Source: Nocardiopsis_C rhodophaea
Lineage (GTDB): Bacteria; Actinomycetota; Actinomycetes; Streptosporangiales; Streptosporangiaceae
Length of the DNA stretch: 64,000 bases
Assembly (NCBI RefSeq): GCF_039530945.1
Contig: NZ_BAAAPC010000007.1
Span: 124,001-188,000, forward strand
Direction: 5' to 3'
The notes beneath the pieces are model-generated. The model was not told the DNA's origin and ran no database searches. It saw nothing but the letters and a program-made list of their open reading frames with translations. Each line of letters begins with the position of its first letter. Position 1 is the first letter of the stretch. Shown here piece by piece: positions 19,157-28,574 of the stretch. A program made the translations under genes and the position numbers.

Positions 19157-19695
19157 CGGACCGCCTCGCCGTCGTTCTCGATGTCCTGGGAGGCGCCGTT
19201 GACGGACCGGTAGTAGTCCTCCTGGGTCTCACCGATCCGCATCGGGTGCGGCGGCGCCTCCATTCCCTCACGCAGCGGCGCGAGCAGCTGCTCCTTGGTC
19301 CAGATGAGGCTCTCGCGGTTGTCGTCGGCGAGCTCGTATTCGTTGGTCATGGTCAGCGCCCGGGTGGGGCACGCCTCGACGCACAGCCCGCACAGGATGC
19401 ACCGCAGGTAGTTGATCTGGTAGACGCGGCCGTACCGCTCGCCGGGCGAGAACCGGGCGTCCTCGGTGTTGTCGCCGCCCTCCACGTAGATGGCGTCCGC
19501 TGGACAGGCCCAGGCGCACAGCTCGCACCCGATGCACTTCTCTAGCCCGTCGGGCCAGCGGTTCAACTGGTGCCGCCCGTGGAAGCGGGGCGCTGTCGGG
19601 CGCTTCACCTCCGGATACTCAATGGTCGGCACCTTCGTGAACATGGTGTGGAAGGTGACGCCGAACCCCTTCATTGGGTTGAGGAAATCAAGCAC
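19153..19695 (-). CDS. nuoI: NADH-quinone oxidoreductase subunit I
   Basis: This 180-residue ferredoxin-like subunit carries two [4Fe-4S] binding motifs, CIGCELCAWACPADAI near residue 46 and CILCGLCVEACPTRALTM near residue 86. They form clusters N6a/N6b on the path to quinone. GTG at 19695 is chosen: GAGGAGG precedes it at normal spacing, it overlaps the end of nuoH by eight bases, and it gives the usual short N-terminus. Frames starting further upstream run inside nuoH in the wrong frame. Confidence 0.97.
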   Translation of the reverse strand: MLDFLNPMKGFGVTFHTMFTKVPTIEYPEVKRPTAPRFHGRHQLNRWPDGLEKCIGCELCAWACPADAIYVEGGDNTEDARFSPGERYGRVYQINYLRCILCGLCVEACPTRALTMTNEYELADDNRESLIWTKEQLLAPLREGMEAPPHPMRIGETQEDYYRSVNGASQDIENDGEAVR

Positions 19696-21064
19696 CGGTA
19701 ACCTCCTCACGCTTCTCGGATCGGTTCGGTGCGGTCGGGGTGGGGCGCGGCTCCTCCGCGCGCACGCTGCTGCCGTAGTGCGGCAGGTTCGGCGGGGGGA
19801 CGGGGAATCCGCCGTAGGCGGCGTCCGCGCGCATCCGCCGGAGCTCCTCGTAGTGTTCGGCCGCCTCCGCGGCGCGCCGCTGCTTCGCCGAGCGGAACAT
19901 GGCGTAGACACCGGCGACGAACAACGCGGCGAAGACGACGCCAACGCCGCCGGTGGCCCAGACCGGGGCGCCCTCGTTGGCCATGACGCGGACGACTGCG
20001 AGCGCCGTGATCCAGACCAGCTGCACCGGGATGAGGACCTTCCAGCCGAGCTGCATGAGCTGGTCGTAGCGGATCCGGGGCAGGGTGCCGCGGATCCAGA
20101 TGAAGAAGAACATGACGGCCATGAACTTGAGCAGCCACCACAGCGCGGGCCACCAGGCCTCGTTGGCCCCGGCCCAGAACGCGGTGATGGGCCAGGGGGC
20201 GAGGTAGCCGCCGAGGAAGAAGGTCACCGAGATGGCGCCGACGGTCACCATGTTCACGTACTCGGCCAGGAAGAACATGGTGAACTTCATCGAGGAGTAC
20301 TCGGTCATGAATCCGCCGACCAGCTCACCCTCGCCCTCGGCGAGGTCGAAGGGCAGCCGGTTGGTCTCGCCGACCATGGTGACCAGGTAGACGAGGAACG
20401 ACGGGAGCAGGATGACCGCGAACCACACCGGGCGCTGGGCGTCGACGATGCCGGAGGTGGTGAGGGTCCCCGCGTACATGAACACCGCCACGAACGACAG
20501 GGACATCGCGATCTCGTAGCTGATGACCTGGGCTGACGCACGCAACCCGCCGAGTAGGGCGTAGGGCGACTGGGAGGCCCAGCCGCCCAGCACGATGCCG
20601 TAGACCCCGACCGCCGCGGTCGCCAGCACCACCAGCGCCGCGATCGGCAGGTCGGTGAGCTGCAACTGCGTTTGGACGCCGAACATGGTGACCTCGGGGC
20701 CGACCGGGACCACCGAGAAGGCGATGAACGCGGGGACGGCGGCGATCATCGGCGCGGCGATGTAGACCGCCCGGTCCACGCCGCGCGGGATCAGGTCCTC
20801 CTTCAGCGACAGCTTGACGCCGTCGGCCAGGGACTGCAGCAGCCCCCAGGGGCCGAACCGGTTGGGGCCGTGGCGCTGCTGCATCCGACCCATGACCTTG
20901 CGGTCGGCCATGATCATCATCAGCACGCACAGCATGAGGAAGACGAAGATCGCGAGCGCCTTGATCAGGATGATCCACCAGGGGTCACCGCCGAACGCGT
21001 CGAGCCCGGGCTCGGCGGCCAGGACCAGTCCGGCGCCCGCGTCTCCCGGGGAGATGGGCATCAC
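19688..21064 (-). CDS. nuoH: NADH-quinone oxidoreductase subunit H
   Basis: The protein (458 residues from GTG at 21064, or 457 from the adjacent ATG at 21061) is the membrane subunit that lines the quinone-binding site. Features include MADRKVMGRMQQRHGPNRFGP near residue 49, the FDLAEGEGELVGGF loop near 237 and IRGTLPRIRYDQLM near 325. A charged 70-residue tail follows the last helix. The start overlaps the nuoG stop, and GGGAG stands six bases upstream. Confidence 0.97.
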   Translation of the reverse strand: MMPISPGDAGAGLVLAAEPGLDAFGGDPWWIILIKALAIFVFLMLCVLMMIMADRKVMGRMQQRHGPNRFGPWGLLQSLADGVKLSLKEDLIPRGVDRAVYIAAPMIAAVPAFIAFSVVPVGPEVTMFGVQTQLQLTDLPIAALVVLATAAVGVYGIVLGGWASQSPYALLGGLRASAQVISYEIAMSLSFVAVFMYAGTLTTSGIVDAQRPVWFAVILLPSFLVYLVTMVGETNRLPFDLAEGEGELVGGFMTEYSSMKFTMFFLAEYVNMVTVGAISVTFFLGGYLAPWPITAFWAGANEAWWPALWWLLKFMAVMFFFIWIRGTLPRIRYDQLMQLGWKVLIPVQLVWITALAVVRVMANEGAPVWATGGVGVVFAALFVAGVYAMFRSAKQRRAAEAAEHYEELRRMRADAAYGGFPVPPPNLPHYGSSVRAEEPRPTPTAPNRSEKREEVTGA

Positions 21065-23550
21065 TTCTCGCTCCCAGCATTCGTCGGGTCGGCCTCATGG
21101 GCCCTCTTGTCGGCCTCCAGCTCCACCAGCGCGCCCGCGCCGACACCGAGGGCGCGCCGGAGGTCGGTGCCCTCGCCGTTGGCGGGCAGCCACACCACCC
21201 GGTCGGGCATCTCGGTGATGACCGCCGGGAGGCTGACCGAGCCGCCCTCGCCGGTGACCCGCAGCAGGCCGCCGTCGGGCAGCCCGATCTCGGCGGCCGT
21301 GGCGGCCGAGAGCCGGGCCAGGGCGGGCCGGGCGGTTCCGGCGAGGTAGGGCTCGCCGTCCTCCATGCGGCCGCCGCCGAGCAGCTGCCGCCAGGTGGAC
21401 AGCAGCGCCTGCCCGGGTCCGGGGGCGGGGCGGGCCGCGGCGGGGGTGAGCGGGTCGGGGACCCGTTCTCCACTCCAGGCACCCAGCCGGGCCAGCTCGT
21501 TGTAGGCGGCCTCGGCGGAGGGCAGCCCGAGGTGGACGTCCATCTCGTCGGCGATCGCGGCGAGCACCCGCAGGTCGGACAGGCCGCCGGGGATCTTCAG
21601 CGCGTCACCGAAGGGGCGCTCGCGGCCCTCCCAGTCGACGAAAGTTCCGGCCTTCTCCGCCACGGCCGCCACCGGCAGCACCACGTCGGAGCGGTCGGTG
21701 ACCGAGCTCGCCCGCAGCTCCAGGCTGACCAGGAAGGGCACCTTGGCCAGGGCCGCGCGGGCGAGGGCCGGGTCGGGCAGGTCGTCCAGGTCGACACCGG
21801 CGATGACCAGCGCGTCGATTTCACCGGCCGCGGCCGCGCGCAGGATGGCGGTGGTGTCGCGCCCCTCGCGCTCGGGCAGCGCTCCGGTCGCCCAGGCACG
21901 AGCGGTTTCGGAGCGGGCTCCGGCGTCGGCGACGGGGCGGCCGCCGGGCAGCAGATTGGGCAGCGCGCCCGCCTCGATGGCGCCGCGCTCCCCGGCCCGC
22001 CGCGGGACCCAGGCGAGCCGCGCGCCGGTGCGGTCGGCCAGCCGCGTCGCGGCCGACAGGGCGCCGGGCGTCTCGGCGAGGCGTTCGCCGACGAGGATGA
22101 CCGCGCCCTCGGCGCACAGCGCCTCGATGACCTCGGGCTGGTCACTGGCGAGTCCGTCGAGGACCCCCGCCTCCTCTCCGGGCACCGCCGGGAGGAGGGT
22201 GCCGTTCATTTTCTCCAGGCCCCGGTGGGCGTGCGAGGCGATCGCGTAGACGCGCGTGCCCTTCTTCCGGGCGGCCTTGCGCAGCCGCAGGAAGACGATG
22301 GGCGACTCGTCCTCGGGCTCGAACCCGGCGAGGAGGACGGCGGGGGCGGCTTCCAGGTCCGTGTAGCTCACTTGGATGCCGGTGCCGGCGACGCGGGCGG
22401 CGAGGAAATCGGCCTCCTCCTCTGATTCGACGCGCGCCCGCATGTCGATGTCGTTGGTGTGCAGCGCGACCCGGGCGAACTTGGCGTACGCGTAGGCGTC
22501 CTCCAGGGTGAGACGTCCCCCGGTGAGGACGGCCGCCCGCCCGGTGGCGCGCGCCCGCTCCAGGCCGCGCGCCGCCATGGACACCGCCTCGGGCCAGGAG
22601 GCGACCTCCAGAGCGCGGGTCTCCTCGTCGCGGACGAGGGGACGCTTGAGCCGGTCGGGCTGGGTGGCGTACGTGAACGCCCACCGGCCCTTGTCGCAGT
22701 TCCACTCCTCGTTGACCTGCGGGTCGTCCCCGGCCAGGCGGCGGGTGACTTTGCCGCGGCGGTGGTCGGTGCGCTGGGCGCACCCCGAGGCGCAGTGCTC
22801 GCACACACTGGGGGTACTGACCAGGTCGAAGGGGCGGGAGCGGAAGCGATAGGAGGCGCCGGTGAGCGCGCCCACCGGACAGATCTGCACGGTGTTGCCG
22901 GAGAAGTAGGACTCGAAGGGCTCACCCTCGGCGATACCGACCTGTTCCTGGGCGCCGCGCTCCAGCAGCTCGATGAAGGGGTCTCCGGCGATCTCGGCAG
23001 AGAAGCGGGTGCACCGGGCGCACTGGATGCAGCGCTCGCGGTCAAGCAGGATCTGGCTGGACAGCGGGATGGGCTTGGGGAAGGTCCGCTTGGTGTCGAG
23101 GAACCGCGTCTCTCCCTGCCCGGAGCTCATCGCCTGGTTCTGCAGCGGGCACTCGCCGCCCTTGTCGCAGACGGGGCAGTCCAGCGGGTGGTTGATCAGG
23201 AGGAACTCCATGATCCCGCGCTGGGCCTTCTCCGCCACCGCGGAGGTGAGGTGGGTCTGGACGACCATCCCGTCCATGACGGTGATGGTGCAGGAGGCCT
23301 GCGGTTTGGGCATGCCGCGCCCGTTGCCCGCGTCGGGGATCTCGACGAGGCACTGGCGGCAGGCCCCGGCGGGTTCGAGCAGCGGGTGGTCGCAGAAGCG
23401 GGGGATCTGGATTCCCAGCAGTTCGGCGGCGCGGATGACCAGCGTGCCCTTGGGCACCTTGATCTGGAACCCGTCGATGGTGACGGTGACGAGGTCCTCG
23501 GGCGGCACCGCGGGTGTGCCACCCGATGTCGTGTTGGTCGTGACGGTCAT
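21061..23550 (-). CDS. nuoG: NADH-quinone oxidoreductase subunit G
   Basis: This 829-residue peripheral-arm subunit begins with a [2Fe-2S] ferredoxin domain (CDHPLLEPAGACRQC, then CPVCDKGGECPLQ), followed by HxxxC/[4Fe-4S] motifs (RERCIQCARCTRF) and a molybdopterin-oxidoreductase-like region that has lost its cofactor. ATG at 23550 has GGGGAGGAG just upstream. Unlike its neighbours it does not overlap the preceding gene. A 270-base spacer filled with duplicated nuoF 3' sequence separates the two. Confidence 0.97.
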   Translation of the reverse strand: MTVTTNTTSGGTPAVPPEDLVTVTIDGFQIKVPKGTLVIRAAELLGIQIPRFCDHPLLEPAGACRQCLVEIPDAGNGRGMPKPQASCTITVMDGMVVQTHLTSAVAEKAQRGIMEFLLINHPLDCPVCDKGGECPLQNQAMSSGQGETRFLDTKRTFPKPIPLSSQILLDRERCIQCARCTRFSAEIAGDPFIELLERGAQEQVGIAEGEPFESYFSGNTVQICPVGALTGASYRFRSRPFDLVSTPSVCEHCASGCAQRTDHRRGKVTRRLAGDDPQVNEEWNCDKGRWAFTYATQPDRLKRPLVRDEETRALEVASWPEAVSMAARGLERARATGRAAVLTGGRLTLEDAYAYAKFARVALHTNDIDMRARVESEEEADFLAARVAGTGIQVSYTDLEAAPAVLLAGFEPEDESPIVFLRLRKAARKKGTRVYAIASHAHRGLEKMNGTLLPAVPGEEAGVLDGLASDQPEVIEALCAEGAVILVGERLAETPGALSAATRLADRTGARLAWVPRRAGERGAIEAGALPNLLPGGRPVADAGARSETARAWATGALPEREGRDTTAILRAAAAGEIDALVIAGVDLDDLPDPALARAALAKVPFLVSLELRASSVTDRSDVVLPVAAVAEKAGTFVDWEGRERPFGDALKIPGGLSDLRVLAAIADEMDVHLGLPSAEAAYNELARLGAWSGERVPDPLTPAAARPAPGPGQALLSTWRQLLGGGRMEDGEPYLAGTARPALARLSAATAAEIGLPDGGLLRVTGEGGSVSLPAVITEMPDRVVWLPANGEGTDLRRALGVGAGALVELEADKRAHEADPTNAGSEK

Positions 23551-23560
23551 CGGGCTCCTC

Positions 23561-23899
23561 CCCACACCGTCGAACGGGCGTGGTCGAACGGACACCCACC
23601 CTGCTCAACGTGGTCGATGCAGTGCTTCCCCGGGCAGGGGAGCGACCCCCCGGACCCCCCGGCGCGGCCGGCGTGGTCAGTCCTCATCACGCACCTCCCC
23701 ACACCGTCGAACGCGCGTGGTCGAACGGACACCCACCCTGCTCAACATGGTCGATGCAGTGCTTTCCCGGACGGGGGACCGACCCCCCGGACCCCCCGCC
23801 GCGGCAGGCGTAGCCGGCCCTCATCGCACACCTCCCCACACCGTCGAACGCGCGTGGTCGAACGGACACCCACCCTGCTCGACATGGTCGATATATTCC
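23561..23899. repeat. 137-bp tandem partial copies of the nuoF 3' end
   Basis: Three units begin with the same CCCACACCGTCGAACG at 23561, 23698 and 23835, an exact 137-base period. The third unit is the real 3' end of nuoF (its last 20 or so codons). The other two repeat that coding end almost unchanged and join it through a G-rich linker with a short inverted repeat (on the minus strand, GGGGGGTCCGGGGGGTCG then CCCC). Because 137 is not a multiple of three and stops intervene, the extra copies are not translated as part of nuoF. Confidence 0.95.
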
Positions 23900-25119
23900 T
23901 GGCGGAAGTACTTGATCGACGACATCACCGGGCTGGCGGCGCCGTCGCCCAGGGCGCAGAAGGAGCGGCCGAGCAGGTTGTCGCAGATGTCCAGGAGATT
24001 GTCCAGGTCCTCTTCGGTCCCGTCTCCGCGCTCCAGGCGGTCGAGCACCTGCTCCATCCAGAAGTTGCCTTCGCGGCAGGGGGTGCACTTGCCGCACGAC
24101 TCGTGGGCGTAGAAAGCAATCCAGCGTCCGGCGGCGCGGACCACGCACGTCGTCTCGTCGAAGATCTGCAGGGCGCGGGTGCCCAGCATCGACCCGGCTG
24201 CGCCGACCGACTCGAAGTCGAGCGGGGTGTCGAGGTGCTCGGCGGTGAAGATGGGCGTCGAGGAGCCGCCGGGTGTCCAGAACTTCAGCTCGTGCCCGGC
24301 GCGCACCCCGCCCGCCATGTCCAGCAGTTCGCGCAGGGTGATACCGAGCGGGGCCTCGTACTGGCCGGGCCGGGTGACGTGGCCGGACAGGGAGAACAGG
24401 CCGAACCCGGCGGACTTCTCGGTGCCCATGGCGGTGAACCACTCGACGCCGTTGGCCACGATGCTGGGCACGCTGGCGATGGACTCGACGTTGTTCACCA
24501 CGGTGGGCGAGGCGTAGAGTCCGGCGACCGCGGGGAACGGGGGCTTGAGGCGGGGTTGGCCGCGGTACCCCTCCAGCGAGTCGAGCAGCGCCGTCTCCTC
24601 GCCGCAGATGTAGGCGCCGGCACCGGCGTGCACGACCACGTCGAGGTCGAAGCCGCTGCCGAGGATGTTCTTCCCGAGCAGCCCGGCCGCGTAGGCGTCG
24701 GCCACGGCCTGGCGCAGCCGCCGGATGACGTGCAGGACCTCGCCGCGGACGTAGATGAAGGCCAGGTTGCTCCTGATCGCGTAGGAGGAGATCGCGACGC
24801 CTTCCAGCAGCACGTGCGGGTTGGCGAGCATGAGGGGGACGTCCTTGCAGGTGCCCGGCTCGGACTCGTCGGCGTTGACCACGAGGTAGCGCGGCTTGGG
24901 GTTGTCCTTGGGGAGGAACCCCCACTTCATCCCGGTGGGGAACCCCGCGCCGCCGCGCCCGCGCAGGCCCGACGCCTTCACCATCTCCACGAGGGTGTCG
25001 GGCTCCCTGCTCAGCGCGGTGCGCAGCGCCTCGTAGCCTCCGGTGGCACGGTAGCCGTCGAGGGTGTAGAGGTCGGTCCGGTCCCAGTCGCGGGAGAGGA
25101 CGGGTGTCAGCGGCGTCAC
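23821..25119 (-). CDS. nuoF: NADH-quinone oxidoreductase subunit F
   Basis: The 432-residue protein binds NADH and FMN and starts electron flow in complex I. It shows the glycine-rich NADH site GLRGRGGAGFPTGMKWGF near residue 50, the FMN-binding NADESEPGTCKD near 83, and the N3 [4Fe-4S] motif ESCGKCTPCREG near 350. The stop is TGA at 23821-23823, followed by two repeated copies of its own 3' end. The start overlaps nuoE by four bases. Confidence 0.97.
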   Translation of the reverse strand: MTPLTPVLSRDWDRTDLYTLDGYRATGGYEALRTALSREPDTLVEMVKASGLRGRGGAGFPTGMKWGFLPKDNPKPRYLVVNADESEPGTCKDVPLMLANPHVLLEGVAISSYAIRSNLAFIYVRGEVLHVIRRLRQAVADAYAAGLLGKNILGSGFDLDVVVHAGAGAYICGEETALLDSLEGYRGQPRLKPPFPAVAGLYASPTVVNNVESIASVPSIVANGVEWFTAMGTEKSAGFGLFSLSGHVTRPGQYEAPLGITLRELLDMAGGVRAGHELKFWTPGGSSTPIFTAEHLDTPLDFESVGAAGSMLGTRALQIFDETTCVVRAAGRWIAFYAHESCGKCTPCREGNFWMEQVLDRLERGDGTEEDLDNLLDICDNLLGRSFCALGDGAASPVMSSIKYFRQEYIDHVEQGGCPFDHARSTVWGGVR

Positions 25120-25838
25120 TTGGCTTCCCCCTTGCCTGCGTCGTCGGCCGGTCGTGGCGGAAGGGCGCCGGGGTCGGGCGCGGTCCAGCCGCGTTCACGG
25201 GCCAGGCGCAGGCCCCGCAGCGAGGGCTCACCGGCCTGGGTGCCTTCGTCCGCGTGCCCGTCGGGGAACCCGGCCAGCACGCGCGACGCCTGCTTCCAGG
25301 TGCACAGCCGGTCGGGGCCGCGCGTGGGGGCCACGTCGTTGCCCAGCCGCAGATCGTCGACGAGCCGCTGGGCCGATTCGGGGGTCTGGTTGTCGAAGAA
25401 CTCCCAGTTGACCATCACGACCGGGGCGAAGTCGCAGGCGGCGTTGCACTCGACATGCTCCAGCGTGACCTTGCCGTCTTCGGTGGTCTCGCCGTGGCCG
25501 ACCCCCAGGTGCTCCTTGAGCGCGTCGTAGATCTCGTCACCGCCCATGACCGCGCACAGCGTGTTGGTGCAGACCCCGACGTTGTAGTCGCCGCCGGGCC
25601 GTCGCCGGTACATCGTGTAGAAGGTGACCACCGCGGTGACCTCGGCCTTGGTCAGGCTGAGCTGGTCGGCGCAGAAGGCGATGCCCGCGGAACTCACGTA
25701 GCCCTCCTCCGCCTGCACGAGGTGCAGCAGCGGCAGCAGCGCGGAGCGCTCCCGGGGGTACTTCGCGATGATCTCCTTGGCCTCGACCTCCAGCCGGGCC
25801 CGTACCTCGTCGGTGAATCCCCTACTCGTCGTGGTCAC
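25116..25838 (-). CDS. nuoE: NADH-quinone oxidoreductase subunit E
   Basis: This 240-residue thioredoxin-fold subunit carries the [2Fe-2S] cluster N1a through CTNTLC near residue 90 and ECNAAC near 130. The last 60 residues form a Pro/Ala/Asp-rich tail not found in short NuoE proteins but usual in actinomycetes. It overlaps both nuoD and nuoF by four bases. Confidence 0.97.
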   Translation of the reverse strand: MTTTSRGFTDEVRARLEVEAKEIIAKYPRERSALLPLLHLVQAEEGYVSSAGIAFCADQLSLTKAEVTAVVTFYTMYRRRPGGDYNVGVCTNTLCAVMGGDEIYDALKEHLGVGHGETTEDGKVTLEHVECNAACDFAPVVMVNWEFFDNQTPESAQRLVDDLRLGNDVAPTRGPDRLCTWKQASRVLAGFPDGHADEGTQAGEPSLRGLRLARERGWTAPDPGALPPRPADDAGKGEAK

Positions 25839-27136
25839 CTGTCCACCCCTCCCATCACTGGGTCAATGCTGGCCACCGACGCGATGACGTCGGCCACCGT
25901 TCCGCCCTCGCACATGGCCGCGACCGCCTGCAGGTGGGTGAAGGAGGGGTCGCGGAGGTGCACGCGGTAGGGGCGGGTGCCGCCGTCGCTGACCGCGTGG
26001 CAGCCGAGTTCGCCCCTGGCGCTCTCCACGGCCGCGTAGACCTGCCCGGCCGGGACGCGGAAGCCCTCGGTGACGAGCTTGAAGTGGTGGATCAGAGCCT
26101 CCATGGAGTTGCCCATCATGTGGGCGATGTGGTCGGGCGAGTTGCCCAGGCCGTCGGCCCCGAGGGTGAGCTGCGCGGGCCAGCCGATCTTGGCGTCGTC
26201 GATCATCACCGGCCCGGGTTCGAGCCGGTCGAGGCACTGCTCGATGATCCGCAGACTCTGCTCCAGCTCGGCGACGCGGACCCGGTAGCGGGCGTAGACG
26301 TCGCACCCGTCGGAGACGGGGACGTCGAACTCGTAGTTCTCGTATCCGCAGTAGGGCTTGGCCTTGCGCAGGTCCCAGGCCAGACCGGAGGCGCGCAGCA
26401 GCGGGCCCGTGGCGCCCAACGCCAGGCAGCCGGCCATGTCCAGGTAGGCGACGTCCCGGGTCCGCGCCAGGTAGAGGGGGTTGGCGTCGAGCAGCTTGCG
26501 CAGGATCTTGACGCGCTTGGGCATCTCGGCGAGCAGTTCTCTGATCTTGTCGATCGCGCCGGGCGGCAGATCCTGGGCCACCCCGCCGGGGCGGATGTAG
26601 GCGTGGTTCATCCGAAGCCCCGTGATGAGCTCGAAGATGTCGAGCACCATCTCCCGCTCGCGGAAGCCGTTGGTCATGATCGTGGTGGCGCCGATCTCCA
26701 TCCCGAACGTCGCCATCGCCACGAAGTGCGACGACATCCGGTTGAGCTCCATCATCAGCACCCGGATGACGTTGGCGCGCTCGGGGATGCGGTCGGTGAT
26801 GCCCAGCAGCTTCTCCACGGCCAGGCAGTACGCCGCCTCGTTGAACAGCGGCATGAGGTAGTCCATCCGGGTCACGAACGTGGTGCCCTGCGTCCACGTC
26901 CGGTACTCGGTGTTCTTCTCGATGCCGGTGTGCAGGTAGCCGATGCCGACGCGGGCCTCGGTCACCGTCTCACCGTCCAGGGTGAGGATGAGGCGCAGCA
27001 CGCCGTGGGTGGACGGGTGCTGCGGGCCCATGTTGACGACGAGCCGCTCGGCGCCGCTGGACTGGGCGCGCTCGACGACCTCGTCCCAGTCGCCGCCGGT
27101 GGCATCGATGTAGTCCTCGGTGATGTTGGTGCTCAT
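25835..27136 (-). CDS. nuoD: NADH-quinone oxidoreductase subunit D
   Basis: This 433-residue 49-kDa-type subunit is homologous to hydrogenase large subunits and forms part of the quinone pocket with NuoB. Conserved blocks are NMGPQHPSTHGVLRL near residue 35, GYLHTGIEKNTEYRTW near 65 and RMSSHFVAMATFGMEIG near 130. The C-terminal block is DPVMGGVDR. ATG at 27136 overlaps the nuoC stop (ATGA). Frames starting further upstream are nuoC read in another phase. Confidence 0.97.
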   Translation of the reverse strand: MSTNITEDYIDATGGDWDEVVERAQSSGAERLVVNMGPQHPSTHGVLRLILTLDGETVTEARVGIGYLHTGIEKNTEYRTWTQGTTFVTRMDYLMPLFNEAAYCLAVEKLLGITDRIPERANVIRVLMMELNRMSSHFVAMATFGMEIGATTIMTNGFREREMVLDIFELITGLRMNHAYIRPGGVAQDLPPGAIDKIRELLAEMPKRVKILRKLLDANPLYLARTRDVAYLDMAGCLALGATGPLLRASGLAWDLRKAKPYCGYENYEFDVPVSDGCDVYARYRVRVAELEQSLRIIEQCLDRLEPGPVMIDDAKIGWPAQLTLGADGLGNSPDHIAHMMGNSMEALIHHFKLVTEGFRVPAGQVYAAVESARGELGCHAVSDGGTRPYRVHLRDPSFTHLQAVAAMCEGGTVADVIASVASIDPVMGGVDR

Positions 27137-27903
27137 GAGTAGGACCTCCGCTGCTCGGGCGGGGGGATCGTGGCGCCGCGGTACTCGACCGGAATCCCGC
27201 CGAGCGGGTAATCCTTGCGCTGCGGGTGGCCGTGCCAGTCGTCGGGCATCTGGATGCGGGTCAGGGCGGGATGGCCGTCGAAGACGATGCCGAAGAAGTC
27301 CCAGGCCTCGCGCTCGTGCCAGTCGTTGGTCGGGTAGATGGACACGATCGAGGGGATGTGCGGATCGGCGTCGGGACAGGTGGTCTCGACCCTGATCTCG
27401 GTGTTGTGCGTGATCGAGCGCAGATGGTAGACGGCGTGCAGCTCGCGACCGGTGTCCTCGGGGAAGTGCACGCCGGTGACACCCAGGCACAGCTCGAAGC
27501 GGAGCTGGGGATCGTCGCGCAGCCGCCGCATGACCTCGGGGAGCGCGTCGCGGCGCACCTGGAAGGTGATCTCGCCGCGGTCGACGGCGACCCGCTCTAC
27601 GGCCTCGGCATAGGAGACCGGGGCGTCGTCTAGCGTGCGCTCCAGCGCGTCGGCGACCGTGTCGAAGGCGGCGGTCCGCGGGTCCTCCGGGTCGGTGTAA
27701 GGGCGTTCGGCGTCGGGGATGGCCGGGCGCCGGACCAGCAGGCCGCCGTACCCGGACGTGTCGCCGGTGGTGTGGGTGCCGAACATGCCCCTGCGGGCGA
27801 TGGGCGATGCAAGGCGCTCCTCCCCCGCCTTGGCGGGCAGGTTCTCCTGCTCGCTCCCCGGCTCGGGCGCGCCGTTGTGTCCGTCGGCTCCGTTGGCTGT
27901 CAT
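27133..27903 (-). CDS. nuoC: NADH-quinone oxidoreductase subunit C
   Basis: This 256-residue 30-kDa-type subunit has the signature HNTEIRVETTCPDADPHIPS followed by YPTNDWHEREAWDFFGIVF and RKDYPLGGIPVEYRG. The first 75 residues are a hydrophilic, Gly/Glu/Pro-rich extension as seen in other actinomycetes. ATG at 27903 overlaps the nuoB stop by four bases. Confidence 0.97.
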   Translation of the reverse strand: MTANGADGHNGAPEPGSEQENLPAKAGEERLASPIARRGMFGTHTTGDTSGYGGLLVRRPAIPDAERPYTDPEDPRTAAFDTVADALERTLDDAPVSYAEAVERVAVDRGEITFQVRRDALPEVMRRLRDDPQLRFELCLGVTGVHFPEDTGRELHAVYHLRSITHNTEIRVETTCPDADPHIPSIVSIYPTNDWHEREAWDFFGIVFDGHPALTRIQMPDDWHGHPQRKDYPLGGIPVEYRGATIPPPEQRRSYS

Positions 27904-28460
27904 CGCGCCACCTGCTCGGGTCGGTCGATCAGCGGGAGGGAGCGGCGCATGCGGCGCTCCTCCTCTTCGTCGATCTCCTTGCGCCGCTGTGCGCCGAGCT
28001 TGGTGTTCTGCACCTTGTCGTGCAGCTTGAGCACGGCGTCGAGCAGCATCTCCGGGCGCGGCGGGCAGCCGGGCAGGTAGATGTCGACCGGGACGACGTG
28101 GTCGACACCCTGCACCACCGCGTAGTTGTTGAACATGCCGCCGCTGGATGCGCAGACGCCCATGGCGATGACCCACTTGGGTTCGGGCATCTGGTCGTAG
28201 ATCTGCCGCAGGACCGGGGCCATCTTCTGGCTCACCCGCCCCGCCACGATCATCAGGTCGGCCTGGCGCGGGGTCGCCCCGAACTTCTCCATGCCGAACC
28301 TGGCGAGGTCGTAGTGCGGTCCGCCCACGGACATCATCTCGATAGCGCAGCAGGCCAGACCGAACGTCGCGGGCCACATCGAGGTCTTGCGGACCAGCCC
28401 GGCGATCTGCTCGACCGTTGTCAGCATGACGCCGCTCGGCAGCTTCTCTTCAATCCCCAT
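27900..28460 (-). CDS. nuoB: NADH-quinone oxidoreductase subunit B
   Basis: This 186-residue subunit binds cluster N2, the last Fe-S centre before quinone. The ligands are in LACCAIEM near residue 35, GVCASSGGMFNNYAV near 100 and YLPGCPPRPE near 128. A 114-base gap separates it from nuoA, the only sizeable gap in the operon apart from nuoF-nuoG. The charged tail after residue 155 is typical of actinomycetes. Confidence 0.97.
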   Translation of the reverse strand: MGIEEKLPSGVMLTTVEQIAGLVRKTSMWPATFGLACCAIEMMSVGGPHYDLARFGMEKFGATPRQADLMIVAGRVSQKMAPVLRQIYDQMPEPKWVIAMGVCASSGGMFNNYAVVQGVDHVVPVDIYLPGCPPRPEMLLDAVLKLHDKVQNTKLGAQRRKEIDEEEERRMRRSLPLIDRPEQVAR

Positions 28461-28574
28461 CCGGCGAACCCCCTTTCCCGTTGCTGGAGTTGGTGGAGTC
28501 GGTTGAGCGGCGAGAGCGCCGGTCGCTCACCGCCGGTGCGGATGTGCGCGATTCGGGGGTCGTCGCGGCGCGGG

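Noticed and set aside
23561..23899. CRISPR-like array
   Set aside because: The 137-base units are whole tandem copies of a gene end without short repeats and unique spacers, and no cas genes are present.
22459..25530. A plus-strand open frame of 1023 codons antisense to nuoE, nuoF and nuoG
   Set aside because: Codon composition is that of an antisense shadow, and the nuo genes on the other strand are unambiguous.
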